Below, one piece after another: positions 1 to 9,560 of a stretch of DNA of 64,000 nucleotides (positions are counted from its first letter, which is position 1; each line of letters starts with the position of its first letter). The notes under the pieces are model-generated. The model was not told the origin of the DNA and did no database searches. It worked only from the letters and a program-made list of their open reading frames with translations. The position numbers were made by a program, and so were the translations under genes. This DNA comes from Gemmatimonas sp. (GTDB lineage: Bacteria; Gemmatimonadota; Gemmatimonadetes; Gemmatimonadales; Gemmatimonadaceae): positions 434,001 to 498,000 of the forward strand of contig NZ_JAPZSK010000006.1 of NCBI RefSeq assembly GCF_027531815.1. The letters run 5' to 3'.

Positions 1-506
1 TAGTCCTCCACCGGCAGGCGGTTCACCACCATCACCCCGCTGTCGGTGGCCGTGAACACGAGTTCGCCGCGATAGCGGCGCGTCCCGTAGCGCAGCAGCG
101 CATTGTCGAGCGGACGCGCCACGAACGGGCCCTCGCGCCAGGGGGTGGCGTCACCGCCATCACCGGCAACACGCAGCAGGCCATTCTTCTGTTCAATGCG
201 CCACGGTTCGTCGCCGCGTCCGCGCACCAGCTGCACACGCCCGCCCTGCTCGTCGATGCGCCAGCGCCCGGTGGCACTCACCGGCGCCTCCCGCGTGCGC
301 GCGCTGAGCGAGACGAGCGCCACGCGGTCGTTCGCCAACCGCCCGGGCGCTTCGGCCCGCGCGACCGGGGGCTCGGCGGCGGGCGTGGGCGCACCCGGGG
401 CCCTCCCGGTGGGCGCGCACGCCACCATGGCCGCCGACGTCATGACCACCCCGCCAAAGACCGCGGGGACGAGCAGGCGCAGCCCGCTGCGCACGTCGAG
501 GGTCAT
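1..506 (-). CDS. SpoIID-domain protein, partial at the window edge
   Basis: The frame is open from an ATG at 506 to the left edge, so the C-terminus is missing. The visible 168 residues start with a hydrophobic segment ending in AMVAC, a possible lipoprotein signal (the cysteine is around residue 30). An Ala/Pro-rich spacer follows, then a beta-rich stretch ending in GVMVVNRLPVEDY. That ending is the characteristic opening of the SpoIID/LytB domain (NRVPLEDYL in typical members), which in sporulators and other bacteria is a peptidoglycan lytic transglycosylase or an amidase enhancer. This organism is not expected to sporulate, so a cell-wall role is more likely. It lies 18 bp downstream of hemL on the same strand and may be co-transcribed. 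The family assignment rests on the domain start only, because the catalytic part is outside the window. Confidence 0.7.
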   Translation of the reverse strand, partial: MTLDVRSGLRLLVPAVFGGVVMTSAAMVACAPTGRAPGAPTPAAEPPVARAEAPGRLANDRVALVSLSARTREAPVSATGRWRIDEQGGRVQLVRGRGDEPWRIEQKNGLLRVAGDGGDATPWREGPFVARPLDNALLRYGTRRYRGELVFTATDSGVMVVNRLPVED

Positions 507-524
507 GACCGCGGCGGCACGACG

Positions 525-1838
525 TCAGTCCCGCTCGGCCAGCGCGGCGCCAAGCGCATCGTCGAGCCGCGTGAGCGTCTCGACGATTTCCGCCGGGCCG
601 TGCGCCGCCGACATGAAAGCCGCTTCGAAGGCGCTGGGAGCGAGGCTCACGCCGCGACGGCGTGCCGCATGGAAGAAGCGGCGGAAGAGGGCCACGTCGC
701 TTTGCTTGGCCTCCTCGAAGGTGCGCACCGGCCCCGCATGGAAGAAGAAGCCCCACATGGAGCCGCTGTGGCTCGCCGTGAACGGCACCCCGTGCCGCGC
801 GGCGATCTCGCGCATCCCCTGCACCAGCGCCGCCGTCTGCGCGGTGATGCCGTCGTGCACCTCGCGCGTGAGCGCGCGCAGCGTGGCCAGGCCGCCGGCC
901 ATGGCCAGCGGATTGCCCGAGAGGGTACCGGCCTGATACACCGGGCCCGTGGGGGCGATGTGCTCCATGAACTTCCGGGCGCCACCGTAGGCGGCCACAG
1001 GCAGGCCGCCCCCGATCACCTTGCCAAGGGCCGTGAGATCGGGGGTCACACCAAAGCGCTCGGCGGCGCCACCATAGGCAATGCGGAAGCCGGTCATAAC
1101 CTCATCGAAGACGAGCAGGGCCCCCGTTTCGTCAGCGATCCGTCGCAGCCCGGGAATGAACTGTTCCGTGGGCTCGATGTAGCCCCCATTGCCCACGACG
1201 GGCTCCAGCATGATCGCCGCCAGCGGGACCTCGCGCGCGATGCGCTCCACCGCTTCGAGGTCGTTGTACGCACAGGTCAGCGTGAGCTTGGCCAGTGCCT
1301 CCGGCACCCCCGGGCTGTCGGGGAGCCCCAGCGTGGCCACCCCGCTCCCCGCCTTCACCAGAAAGGCGTCGGCATGGCCGTGGTAGCACCCTTCGAACTT
1401 GAGGATGTACTCCCGCTTCGTGATGGCGCGCGCCAGCCGCGCAATGCTCATGGCCGCTTCGGTGCCGCTGCTGGTGAAGCGCACCATTTCCAGGTGCGGC
1501 ATGCGCGCGGCGATCATGTCGGCCAGCTCGACCTCGCGCTCCGTGGGCATGCCGAAGCTCGTGCCCAGCTGCATCACGCGCGCCACTTCGTCGAGGACAA
1601 CGTCGGGGGCATGGCCGAGGACGAGCGGCCCCCAGCTGAGCACGTAGTCGATGTACTCGTTGCCGTCGGCATCCCACACGCGCGCCCCCTTGCCGCGCGC
1701 GGCCACGAACGGTTCGCCGCCCACGCCGCGGAAGGCGCGCACGGGCGAGTTGACCCCGCCGGGAAAACGACCGCGCGCCCGCGCCATGATGTCGGCGGAA
1801 CGCGCGTTGGTGGTGAGCAGCGGCGAGGGGATCGTCAT
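525..1838 (-). CDS. hemL: glutamate-1-semialdehyde 2,1-aminomutase
   Basis: This PLP enzyme converts glutamate-1-semialdehyde to 5-aminolevulinate, the last step of the C5 route to tetrapyrroles, and so feeds haem and bacteriochlorophyll. The 437 residues match the usual family length. Visible motifs include PGGVNSPVRAF near the N-terminus, SSGTEAAMSIARLAR, the EPVVGNGG loop, the DEVMTGFR cofactor site, and ALGKVIGGGLPVAAYGG with the Schiff-base lysine. The ATG overlaps the rimO stop by four bases (ATGA on the minus strand), so the two genes are translationally coupled. The use of the C5 pathway, not ALA synthase, is visible here and would also supply the bacteriochlorophyll genes 45 kb away. 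Confidence 0.96.
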   Translation of the reverse strand: MTIPSPLLTTNARSADIMARARGRFPGGVNSPVRAFRGVGGEPFVAARGKGARVWDADGNEYIDYVLSWGPLVLGHAPDVVLDEVARVMQLGTSFGMPTEREVELADMIAARMPHLEMVRFTSSGTEAAMSIARLARAITKREYILKFEGCYHGHADAFLVKAGSGVATLGLPDSPGVPEALAKLTLTCAYNDLEAVERIAREVPLAAIMLEPVVGNGGYIEPTEQFIPGLRRIADETGALLVFDEVMTGFRIAYGGAAERFGVTPDLTALGKVIGGGLPVAAYGGARKFMEHIAPTGPVYQAGTLSGNPLAMAGGLATLRALTREVHDGITAQTAALVQGMREIAARHGVPFTASHSGSMWGFFFHAGPVRTFEEAKQSDVALFRRFFHAARRRGVSLAPSAFEAAFMSAAHGPAEIVETLTRLDDALGAALAERD

Positions 1839-3262
1839 CGGCCAAAACTCCCGGCGGAAGAGGTGTCGATGCCCACCAGCGGCAGGGCGCGGGTGGAGCG
1901 GACCGAAGGGGCCACCGCCGGCGCGTCGGCAACGCGCAGCAGCGAGGCGGTGAAATCGTAATCGTCGACGACCTGCTCGACCTGCACGTCAACGAAGGCG
2001 CCGGGGACCGGGCGTACCCCGTCCGCCAGCAGGGTGGACGGCACGGTCACGTGCATCAGACCGTCAATGTCGTCGGCCTGCCACGGCGCACGGCACACCC
2101 ACAGATCGGGGGCATCGCCGGCGCGTTCCACCAGGACGCGGGCCTCGCGCCCCAGGAACCGCTCGTAGCGCGACGCGGTGATGCCGCGCTGCAGCTCCTC
2201 GATGCGTTCCTTGCGCTCCTGCTTGATGCTCTCAGCCACGTCGTCGTCCATGGCGAACGCGCGCGTGCCCTCCTGAGGGGAGTAGGTGAACACCCCCACC
2301 CGGTCGAACTGCATCTCCTCGAGGAAGTCGCAGAGCGTGAGAAAGTCGCTCTCCGTTTCGCCCGGGAAGCCCACGATGACGCTGGTACGCACGGCCAGAT
2401 CGGGCACGATGGCCCGATAGCTCGCCAGGCGCTCACGAATAGTCTTCTGCCGCTCGGGGCGCCGCATGCGCGCCAGCACCGCATCGCTGCCGTGCTGCAT
2501 GGGGGTATCGAGCCAGCGCACGATGCGGTCGTTGGCCGCGATGACCTCGAGCAGCCGCGGCGTGATGCCGGTGCTGTAGAGATACATGTTGCGCAGCCAC
2601 GGAATGCTGGTCTCCCGCACGAGCGCTTCGAGCAGCTCGGGGAGCGCCGTACCGTCGCGGCGGTCGCGCCCGTAGTGGGCGAGATCCTGCGCCACGAGGT
2701 TGATCTCTCGCGCCCCCTGCGCCTCCAGCAGCTGCGCCTCGCGCACCAGGTCGGGCAAGGCGAAGCTGCGGTGCTTGCCGCGCATGAGCGGAATGGCGCA
2801 GAAGGCGCAGCCGTGATCGCACCCTTCGGAGATCTTGAGGTAGCGCACGTGCGGCAGGTCGCCGCCAAAGAGGCGCACGCCGGGGTGCTCCACCAGTGAG
2901 CCGCCCAGCAGCCCGCGCTCCACCAGTTCCGGTACCAGACGGTCGGTCTCGGAGTTGCCAAGAAAGACGTCGACCTCGGGGAGCGCTTCGAGCAGCTCGC
3001 TCTTGTGGCGCTCTACCATGCAGCCAATGGCGAAGACGGCCTTCACCTGCCCGTCGTCCTTGAGGCGGGCGGCGTCCACGATGGCCTCGATGCTTTCGGC
3101 CTTGGCCGCATCGATGAAGCCGCAGGTGTTCACCACGATCACATCGGCGTCGCCGAGGTTCTGCACTGGCTCGGCGCCATTCGCGACGAGGTCGGCGAGA
3201 TACCGCTCGGAGTCTACCGTATTCTTGTCGCACCCGAGGGTGACCAGGCCGAACTTGAGCAT
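1835..3262 (-). CDS. rimO: ribosomal protein S12 methylthiotransferase RimO
   Basis: This radical-SAM enzyme adds a methylthio group to an aspartate of ribosomal protein S12. The N-terminal MTTase domain carries its three cluster cysteines in LGCDKNTVDSE, NTCGFID and GCMVERH. The radical-SAM motif is SEGCDHGCAFCAIP (CxxxCxxC), followed by MRGKHRS. A C-terminal TRAM region lies around residues 385-455. I place the start at the ATG of MLKFGLVTLGCDKN (3262). The frame stays open about 30 codons upstream, but that extension is arginine-rich and not family-like. The protein is then 475 residues, about normal. The stop overlaps the hemL start. Confidence 0.95.
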   Translation of the reverse strand: MLKFGLVTLGCDKNTVDSERYLADLVANGAEPVQNLGDADVIVVNTCGFIDAAKAESIEAIVDAARLKDDGQVKAVFAIGCMVERHKSELLEALPEVDVFLGNSETDRLVPELVERGLLGGSLVEHPGVRLFGGDLPHVRYLKISEGCDHGCAFCAIPLMRGKHRSFALPDLVREAQLLEAQGAREINLVAQDLAHYGRDRRDGTALPELLEALVRETSIPWLRNMYLYSTGITPRLLEVIAANDRIVRWLDTPMQHGSDAVLARMRRPERQKTIRERLASYRAIVPDLAVRTSVIVGFPGETESDFLTLCDFLEEMQFDRVGVFTYSPQEGTRAFAMDDDVAESIKQERKERIEELQRGITASRYERFLGREARVLVERAGDAPDLWVCRAPWQADDIDGLMHVTVPSTLLADGVRPVPGAFVDVQVEQVVDDYDFTASLLRVADAPAVAPSVRSTRALPLVGIDTSSAGSFGR

Positions 3263-3602
3263 CCGGGAATCATAGCGGGTTCGGGGGTGATGGACACGCC
3301 CCGGGTGGCTCCGGTTGTTTCGCGTGCGAGACGCCACGGGAGTCCCGCTCACCCCACTCGCGGCTTGCTTCGGGGGTGGCCGTGCGGGGCGCGGAGAGGA
3401 GCGTCGCGAGCTGTGCGCGTGCTGGCCTCGCGTGATGCCGCCACACGAGTGATGCAGCCCCGGCGGCTCCGCCGCCCCGTGAGCGGATCCCTGAGGGGGT
3501 GACGCCGGCGCGAAGCGAAGGAGCGGAGCGACGAAGCGGAGCGCACGGCCACCCCCGAAGAGAGCAGCGAACGGGGTGAGCGGAGTCGTCGGGGCGCGTC
3601 GC
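3263..3602. other. gene-free stretch between YajQ-family gene and rimO
   Basis: These 340 bp hold no convincing gene; the reading frames that cross them are arginine/serine-rich shadows. The stretch contains a long imperfect inverted repeat (listed separately) and a purine-rich run of short GAAGCG/GAGCG units around 3510-3545. The rimO promoter is probably near 3262-3330, but I could not identify clear -35/-10 boxes. Confidence 0.6.
3368..3560. repeat. 19-bp perfect inverted repeat with imperfect outer extension
   Basis: CTTCGGGGGTGGCCGTGCG at 3368-3386 is repeated exactly in inverse orientation at 3542-3560. Outward of the perfect arms the similarity continues imperfectly (GCTCACCCC and flanks) to about 3343 and 3585, so two roughly 40-bp sequences face each other around a 155-bp spacer. 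This could be a very long hairpin, a mobile palindromic repeat pair, or a transcription boundary. Confidence 0.8.
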
Positions 3603-4103
3603 TCAGCGAAAGTTGCCGTACTGCAGCTCCACGCCGAACTCGCCCTGACGCAGCAGGGCGATGCACTCCTGCAGCATGTCCTTGTCGGGGCTCGAGACGC
3701 GTACCTGCTCGCCCTGGATGCTCGCCGTGATCTTCTTCAGCTTCGCCTCCTTGATGGCCGCCGTCACCTTCTTCGCGGTTTCGGCGTCGAGCGCCATCTT
3801 GAGCTTCACTTCACTGCGCAGGATCTCGTGACTGCCCGGCTTGGGGTCGGTGAACTCGAGATTCTTCACGCTCACACCGCGCTTCACCAGCTTGCCGCGC
3901 AGCACGTCCACGAGGGCGGTGTGCCGCATCTCGCCTTCGGCTTCGAGCTTGATGAGGTTGTCGGTGCGCTTGAACTCGATGAGCACCTGCGAGCCCTTGA
4001 AGTCGAAGCGCTGCGCAACCTCTTTCTGCGCCTGATTGACCGCATTGTCCACCTCCTGCAGGTCGCAGCCGGTGGTGACGTCGAACGAGTATGTGGAAGC
4101 CAT
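3603..4103 (-). CDS. YajQ family nucleotide-binding protein (UPF0234)
   Basis: The 166-residue protein starts MASTYSFDV and contains DNAVNQAQKEVAQRFDFKGS, the signature of the YajQ/UPF0234 family. Members bind nucleotides; the Xanthomonas homologue is reported as a cyclic-di-GMP effector that works with a transcription regulator. The length and the ferredoxin-like duplicated layout fit the family (residues 1-85 and 90-166, with HEILRSEVKLKMALDAETAKKV in the second half). It lies 7 bp downstream of the sigma-factor gene on the same strand, so co-transcription is likely. No target can be deduced from sequence; a c-di-GMP role is inference, although a diguanylate cyclase is present elsewhere in the window. 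Confidence 0.93.
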   Translation of the reverse strand: MASTYSFDVTTGCDLQEVDNAVNQAQKEVAQRFDFKGSQVLIEFKRTDNLIKLEAEGEMRHTALVDVLRGKLVKRGVSVKNLEFTDPKPGSHEILRSEVKLKMALDAETAKKVTAAIKEAKLKKITASIQGEQVRVSSPDKDMLQECIALLRQGEFGVELQYGNFR

Positions 4104-4110
4104 GATGGGG

Positions 4111-4971
4111 TCAGCCGAGGAAGCTTTCGAGCGACTTGGCGCGACTCACGTGCCGCAGACGGGACAGCGCCTTCTCCTTGATCTGCCGCACCCGCTCGCG
4201 CGTGATCCCCAGCTGCGAGCCGATTTCCTCGAGCGTCATGGGCTCGGTCTCATCGATGCCGAAGTACAGGCGCAGGATCTTCGCTTCGCGCTCCTTGAGG
4301 CTGCCGAGTGATTCCTCGATCGCCTCCACGAGCGCCTTCTCGAAGGTCTGGTCTTCGGGGTTGGCGTTCTGGGTGTCGGGCAGGTAATCCAGCAGCCGGT
4401 TGTCCTCTCCCGGCGTGAGCGGCGCATCCAGCGACAGGTGCACCTGCGAGATGGACATGGTTTTGGCCACCTCCTCCTCGGTGATGTCCATGCCGTCGGC
4501 GATTTCCGCGTGCGTGGCCTCACGCCCCAGCTCCTGCAGCAGGGCGTTGGCGCGCTTGCCGATACGGTGCAATGTGCCGGCGCGGTTGAGCGGGACCCGT
4601 ACGATGCGCGACTGCTCGGCGAGTGCCTGCAGGATGGCCTGACGAATCCACCACACCGCGTAGGAGATGAACTTGATCCCCTTGGTCTCGTCGAACTTGT
4701 GAGCCGCCCGAATGAGGCCAAGGTTGCCCTCGTTGATCAGGTCGGAGAGCGACACGCCCTGATTCTGGTACTTCTTGGAGACGCTGACAACGAAGCGCAG
4801 GTTGGAGCGGACCAGCTTGTCGAGCGCATCCTGATCCCCTACGCGAATGCGTCGTGCCAGCTCGGCTTCTTCCTCTCGGGAAATGAGCGGATATGCACTG
4901 ATGTCGCGCAGGTACTGATCGAGGGAGCCTTCCTCGTACGACGCCTTCTTTTTCGGGGGAGTAACCGCCAT
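4111..4971 (-). CDS. RpoD-type sigma factor (sigma-70 family, short form)
   Basis: The 286 residues contain region 1.2 (GSLDQYLRDISAYPLIS), region 2 (RSNLRFVVSVSKKYQNQG, then DLINEGNLGLIRAAHKFD and the WWIRQAI segment), region 3 (RIVRVPLNRAGTLHRIGKRA) and region 4 (EEIGSQLGITRERVRQIKEKAL). It lacks the long region 1.1 and the non-conserved insert, as do the short primary or group 2 sigma factors of several non-proteobacterial phyla. Whether it is the main housekeeping factor or a group 2 factor cannot be decided without the rest of the genome. The N-terminal lysine stretch PPKKK precedes region 1.2. The ATG at 4971 is the only good start. Confidence 0.93.
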   Translation of the reverse strand: MAVTPPKKKASYEEGSLDQYLRDISAYPLISREEEAELARRIRVGDQDALDKLVRSNLRFVVSVSKKYQNQGVSLSDLINEGNLGLIRAAHKFDETKGIKFISYAVWWIRQAILQALAEQSRIVRVPLNRAGTLHRIGKRANALLQELGREATHAEIADGMDITEEEVAKTMSISQVHLSLDAPLTPGEDNRLLDYLPDTQNANPEDQTFEKALVEAIEESLGSLKEREAKILRLYFGIDETEPMTLEEIGSQLGITRERVRQIKEKALSRLRHVSRAKSLESFLG

Positions 4972-5151
4972 GTTCGACCGGCTCGGGTGCTGAGTGGCTC
5001 ATGGTATCCACCGCGCAGGAGGGAAACGCGGTGTCCGTCGTGGTGCCGTCGCCGACGCGTTACCACCCGCCAGCTGATATAAGGCTGACCGGGATGAGGG
5101 CGTTCGTCAACGACTCCGCGCGTGAAATCGGTGACCGGAACAGGCCGGAAA

Positions 5152-5961
5152 TCATCGGACCGTCGTTCCGAGTCGCGCCCAGCGAATGCGCGTGAGCCAC
5201 GGGGCCACCTGTGTGGAGTCGGGGGTGAAACTGAAGTACACGAACCACGGCGCGCCGCGCAGCTGCGACTCGGGCACGAATCCCCAGTAGCGGCTGTCGA
5301 GCGAATTGGCGCGATTGTCACCGAGCACGAAGAAGTGGCGCGGCGGCACCACCAGCGGCCCCCAGCTGTCGCGTGGTGCCCCCACCTGCACGTCGGGCTC
5401 CCCCGCATTGGCGGTGCCGATGGCGCCGTTGGTTCCGGCCGCCCCGGGCCCGCGCGCGGCGGTGGCGCGCGTGAGATAGGGTTCGGCCACCGCCACGCCG
5501 TTGCGCTGCAGCACACCCTGCGCCATCTGCAGCGTGTCACCGGGCAGCCCCACCAGACGCTTCACGAAGGCCTTGTCGGGATCGACGGGCCAGTCGAACA
5601 CGATCACATCGGCATGCCGGGGCTCACGGAACGCCGGCAGACGACGGCGCAGCAGCGGAATCTCCGCGCCGTACACCCACTTGTTCACGAGCAGGAAATC
5701 GCCGACCAGGAGCGTGCGCTCCATGCTCGACGACGGGATGCGGAAGGCTGCCACCACGAAGGTGCGGAGGAACAGGAAGAGCAGCAGCGCCAGCGGCAGG
5801 ATGCCGAGCCAGCCGGCGGCGCGCCCCGCTCCGCTGCGGCCGCCGGCCGCCCGACTGCTGGTGGCACCGCGCGCCCCCCACGACGGGAGCCGCACGCCGC
5901 GACGCGGCCGGTTGGCCGCGCGCAGCGCCTCGTTGCGCCGGTCCCGGTTCACCGGGCGCAC
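5152..5961 (-). CDS. lepB: signal peptidase I
   Basis: This membrane serine protease removes signal peptides from exported proteins. A basic, serine/glycine-rich cytoplasmic N-terminus of about 50 residues precedes one membrane segment (LGILPLALLLFLFLRTFVVAAF). The catalytic Ser-Lys pair is visible: Ser in IPSSSMERTL and Lys in DKAFVKRLVGLPGD. The C-terminal box LGDNRANSLDSRYWG is typical. Length is 269 residues. The listed start is a GTG at 5961; starts a few codons inside (for example GTG at 5952) would be equally compatible. An insert between PYLTR and FFVLGDNR (about 40 residues, Ala/Gly-rich) is longer than in compact family members. Confidence 0.94.
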   Translation of the reverse strand: MRPVNRDRRNEALRAANRPRRGVRLPSWGARGATSSRAAGGRSGAGRAAGWLGILPLALLLFLFLRTFVVAAFRIPSSSMERTLLVGDFLLVNKWVYGAEIPLLRRRLPAFREPRHADVIVFDWPVDPDKAFVKRLVGLPGDTLQMAQGVLQRNGVAVAEPYLTRATAARGPGAAGTNGAIGTANAGEPDVQVGAPRDSWGPLVVPPRHFFVLGDNRANSLDSRYWGFVPESQLRGAPWFVYFSFTPDSTQVAPWLTRIRWARLGTTVR

Positions 5962-6025
5962 ACACCACGGGCATGGCGCCCCTGCCCCGTGGTCACCACC
6001 CGGTCCGGTGCGTCATGCGCGTACC

Positions 6026-7513
6026 TCAGTAATTGTCGATCTGCGCACGCTGCAACGCGCCCGAGTAGTCCACGTATCCCACCTTGGTTTCCGAATAAAA
6101 CTCGTACACTTCCCAGCCCCCCTCGCGGTGCCCGTTGCCGGTTTCCTTGACGCCGCCAAAGGGGAGGTGCGCTTCGGCACCAATGGTGGGCGCGTTCACG
6201 TACGTGATGCCGTTGTCGAGCTCCTGCAGCGCCCGGAAGGCCACGTTCACGTTGCGCGTATACACCGAGCTGGAGAGCCCGTAGCGCACCCCGTTGTTCA
6301 CGTCGAAGGCTTCAGCGGCATCCTTCACCTTGATCACGCTCAGCACCGGGCCGAAGATCTCCTCCTGGTCGAGGCGCGACCCTGCGGTGACCCCGGTGAA
6401 GATGGTGGGCTGGAAGAAGAACCCGCGATCGAGATCGCCGCCGGTGGCGCGGGCGCCGCCGCACACGAGGGTGGCCCCCTGCTCGCGACCGATCGTGATG
6501 TACCGCTCCACCTTCTCGCGCGCCGCTTCGTTCACCAGCGGTCCCACGTCGGTCCCTGCACGGCGCCCGTCGCCCAGACGCAGCGCCTGCGCCCGTTCGG
6601 CGAGGCGCGCCACGAAGGCGTCGTGAATGCTCTCCTGCAGCACGAGACGGCTGGTGGCGGTGCACCGCTGCCCGGTGGTGCCAAAGGCGCCCCAGAGCAC
6701 GCCGTCGAGCGCCAGATCGAGGTCGGCGTCGTCGAGCACGATCTGCGCGTTCTTGCCGCCCATTTCGAGGCTCAGCCGCTTGTGCATGCGGCCGCAGGTC
6801 TCACCCACGAACCGCCCCGTCTCGGTGCTGCCGGTGAACGAAATGACCGGCACCTGCGGGTGCTCCACCAGCGCCTTGCCCACCACCTCACCCATACCGT
6901 GCACCAGCTGGATGACCTCGGGGGGCAGCCCCGCCTCCAGCAGCACCTCCACCAGCACCGTGCTCGTGTGCGGTACATCTTCGGCGGGCTTGAGGATGAC
7001 CGCGTTGCCGCAGAGCAGCGCCGGGAAGGCCTTCCAGGTGGGAATGGCCAGCGGGAAGTTGAACGGGGTGATGAGCCCGCACACGCCAATGGGGCGGCGC
7101 ATGCTCATGGCCCACTTGTTGGCGAGCTCGCTGGGCACCGTGTGCCCGAACAGGCGGCGCCCCTCGGTGGCGGCGTAGTAGGCGGTATCGATGCCTTCCT
7201 GTACATCCCCGCGCGTTTCCGCCAGCGGCTTGCCCATCTCGCGCGTCATGAGGTCGGCGAGTTCTTCCTTGCGCGCGGCCAGCAGGTCGCCCACGCGTCG
7301 CAGCACGTCGCCGCGCGCCGGGGCCGGCGTCCGCTTCCACTGCTCGAAGCCACGACGGGCGCTGGCCACGGCGGCCTCGATGTCCGAGGCGCCGGAGGCG
7401 GGGAAGAGCCCGATCAGATCCTGCTGATCGGCAGGATTGCGATTTTCGAAGTACGCGCCGGTGGAGGGGGCAATCCACTGGCCGCCAATGAAGTTCCGGT
7501 AGGTGGTGGTCAT
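6026..7513 (-). CDS. NAD(P)-dependent aldehyde dehydrogenase
   Basis: The 495-residue protein has the complete aldehyde dehydrogenase fold. NFPLAIPTWK marks the substrate tunnel, FTGSTETGR is the nucleotide-binding turn, the general base Glu is in LEMGGKNAQIV, and the catalytic Cys is in GTTGQRCTATSRL. The C-terminal EIFGPVLSVIK and LPFGGVKETGNGHREGG motifs are present. The GNGHREGG ending and the overall layout resemble semialdehyde dehydrogenases (alpha-ketoglutaric or aminoadipic semialdehyde types), but the substrate cannot be fixed from sequence. Neighbours give no pathway clue. It starts at an ATG with a short untranslated gap from the gene upstream. Confidence 0.9.
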   Translation of the reverse strand: MTTTYRNFIGGQWIAPSTGAYFENRNPADQQDLIGLFPASGASDIEAAVASARRGFEQWKRTPAPARGDVLRRVGDLLAARKEELADLMTREMGKPLAETRGDVQEGIDTAYYAATEGRRLFGHTVPSELANKWAMSMRRPIGVCGLITPFNFPLAIPTWKAFPALLCGNAVILKPAEDVPHTSTVLVEVLLEAGLPPEVIQLVHGMGEVVGKALVEHPQVPVISFTGSTETGRFVGETCGRMHKRLSLEMGGKNAQIVLDDADLDLALDGVLWGAFGTTGQRCTATSRLVLQESIHDAFVARLAERAQALRLGDGRRAGTDVGPLVNEAAREKVERYITIGREQGATLVCGGARATGGDLDRGFFFQPTIFTGVTAGSRLDQEEIFGPVLSVIKVKDAAEAFDVNNGVRYGLSSSVYTRNVNVAFRALQELDNGITYVNAPTIGAEAHLPFGGVKETGNGHREGGWEVYEFYSETKVGYVDYSGALQRAQIDNY

Positions 7514-7540
7514 ACCTGCAAATGTAGCCGACCGACCGGA

Positions 7541-8161
7541 CTAGAGCGTGGTGCCACTCCGCCCCGGTGGGAGCAATCCGGCCGGGGCCGGTGACACAGG
7601 GAGCGTCGACGGCGTACCGTCGGTGCCCGGGGTCACACCGGGGTTGCCGGGCAGCGCCGGCAGGCCGTCGCAGCTCCACTGCCCCGGGCGCACGGCGGTC
7701 GGCACGGCGTAGCCCACGCGCGGCAGCACTTCGCGCGCGCCCAGCGCCAGCCCCCACACGGTCACGAGCAGCGAGGCCACATGCGCCAGCCCCAGACGAT
7801 GCCGCCATGTGCCCAAGGCGCTCCACAGCCCCAGCAGCGCCACGCCCCCGGTGGCCGCCGTGAAGCCCACGAGCGGCGCCCCGCAGCGCGCCGGCCACGG
7901 CCAGAACATGAGCCCCGCCGCCGCCGCCACCGCCACCAGCACCTTGGCCCACGACACCCACGGCTTCCCCGCCCCGGGCACCGTGGCCGCGGGGAACGCA
8001 CCCGCCTGGGGCGCCGCCGACTTGGGCGCCCCCGCCGGCAGCGCGCGCGCGGGAGCGCCCTTGACCGGCGCCACCGGCTGGGCGCTCTTGAGCAGCTCGT
8101 CGTCGGAGATGGACGCGAGCTGCTTGTCGATCTTGGCGAGTTCCTTGTCCCAGTCGGTCAT
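7541..8161 (-). CDS. small membrane protein of unknown function
   Basis: The 206-residue protein is not recognised. It begins with an acidic helix (MTDWDKELAKIDKQLASISDDELL), then a Pro/Ala-rich spacer of about 45 residues, and three hydrophobic segments (around residues 65-85, 92-112 and 118-140). A Pro/Gly/Thr-rich tail follows, ending LLPPGRSGTTL. It lies 21 bp downstream of the NtrC-type regulator on the same strand and is probably transcribed with it. The membrane topology suggests a small integral membrane protein, possibly one using the acidic N-terminus for cytoplasmic contacts; that is inference. Confidence 0.7.
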   Translation of the reverse strand: MTDWDKELAKIDKQLASISDDELLKSAQPVAPVKGAPARALPAGAPKSAAPQAGAFPAATVPGAGKPWVSWAKVLVAVAAAAGLMFWPWPARCGAPLVGFTAATGGVALLGLWSALGTWRHRLGLAHVASLLVTVWGLALGAREVLPRVGYAVPTAVRPGQWSCDGLPALPGNPGVTPGTDGTPSTLPVSPAPAGLLPPGRSGTTL

Positions 8162-8182
8162 GACGAAGCGTACGTGGGCGCC

Positions 8183-9553
<1,371 letters not shown>

Positions 9554-9560
9554 GAGTGAA

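Noticed and set aside
600..1961. Long plus-strand reading frame of 453 codons opposite hemL
   Set aside because: It is His/Arg/Gly-rich and lies antisense to hemL, a typical high-GC shadow.
4972..5151. Promoter for the sigma-factor gene (TTGACG and TTATAT on the minus strand)
   Set aside because: The boxes are 22 bp apart, too far for a normal promoter, so I did not list it.
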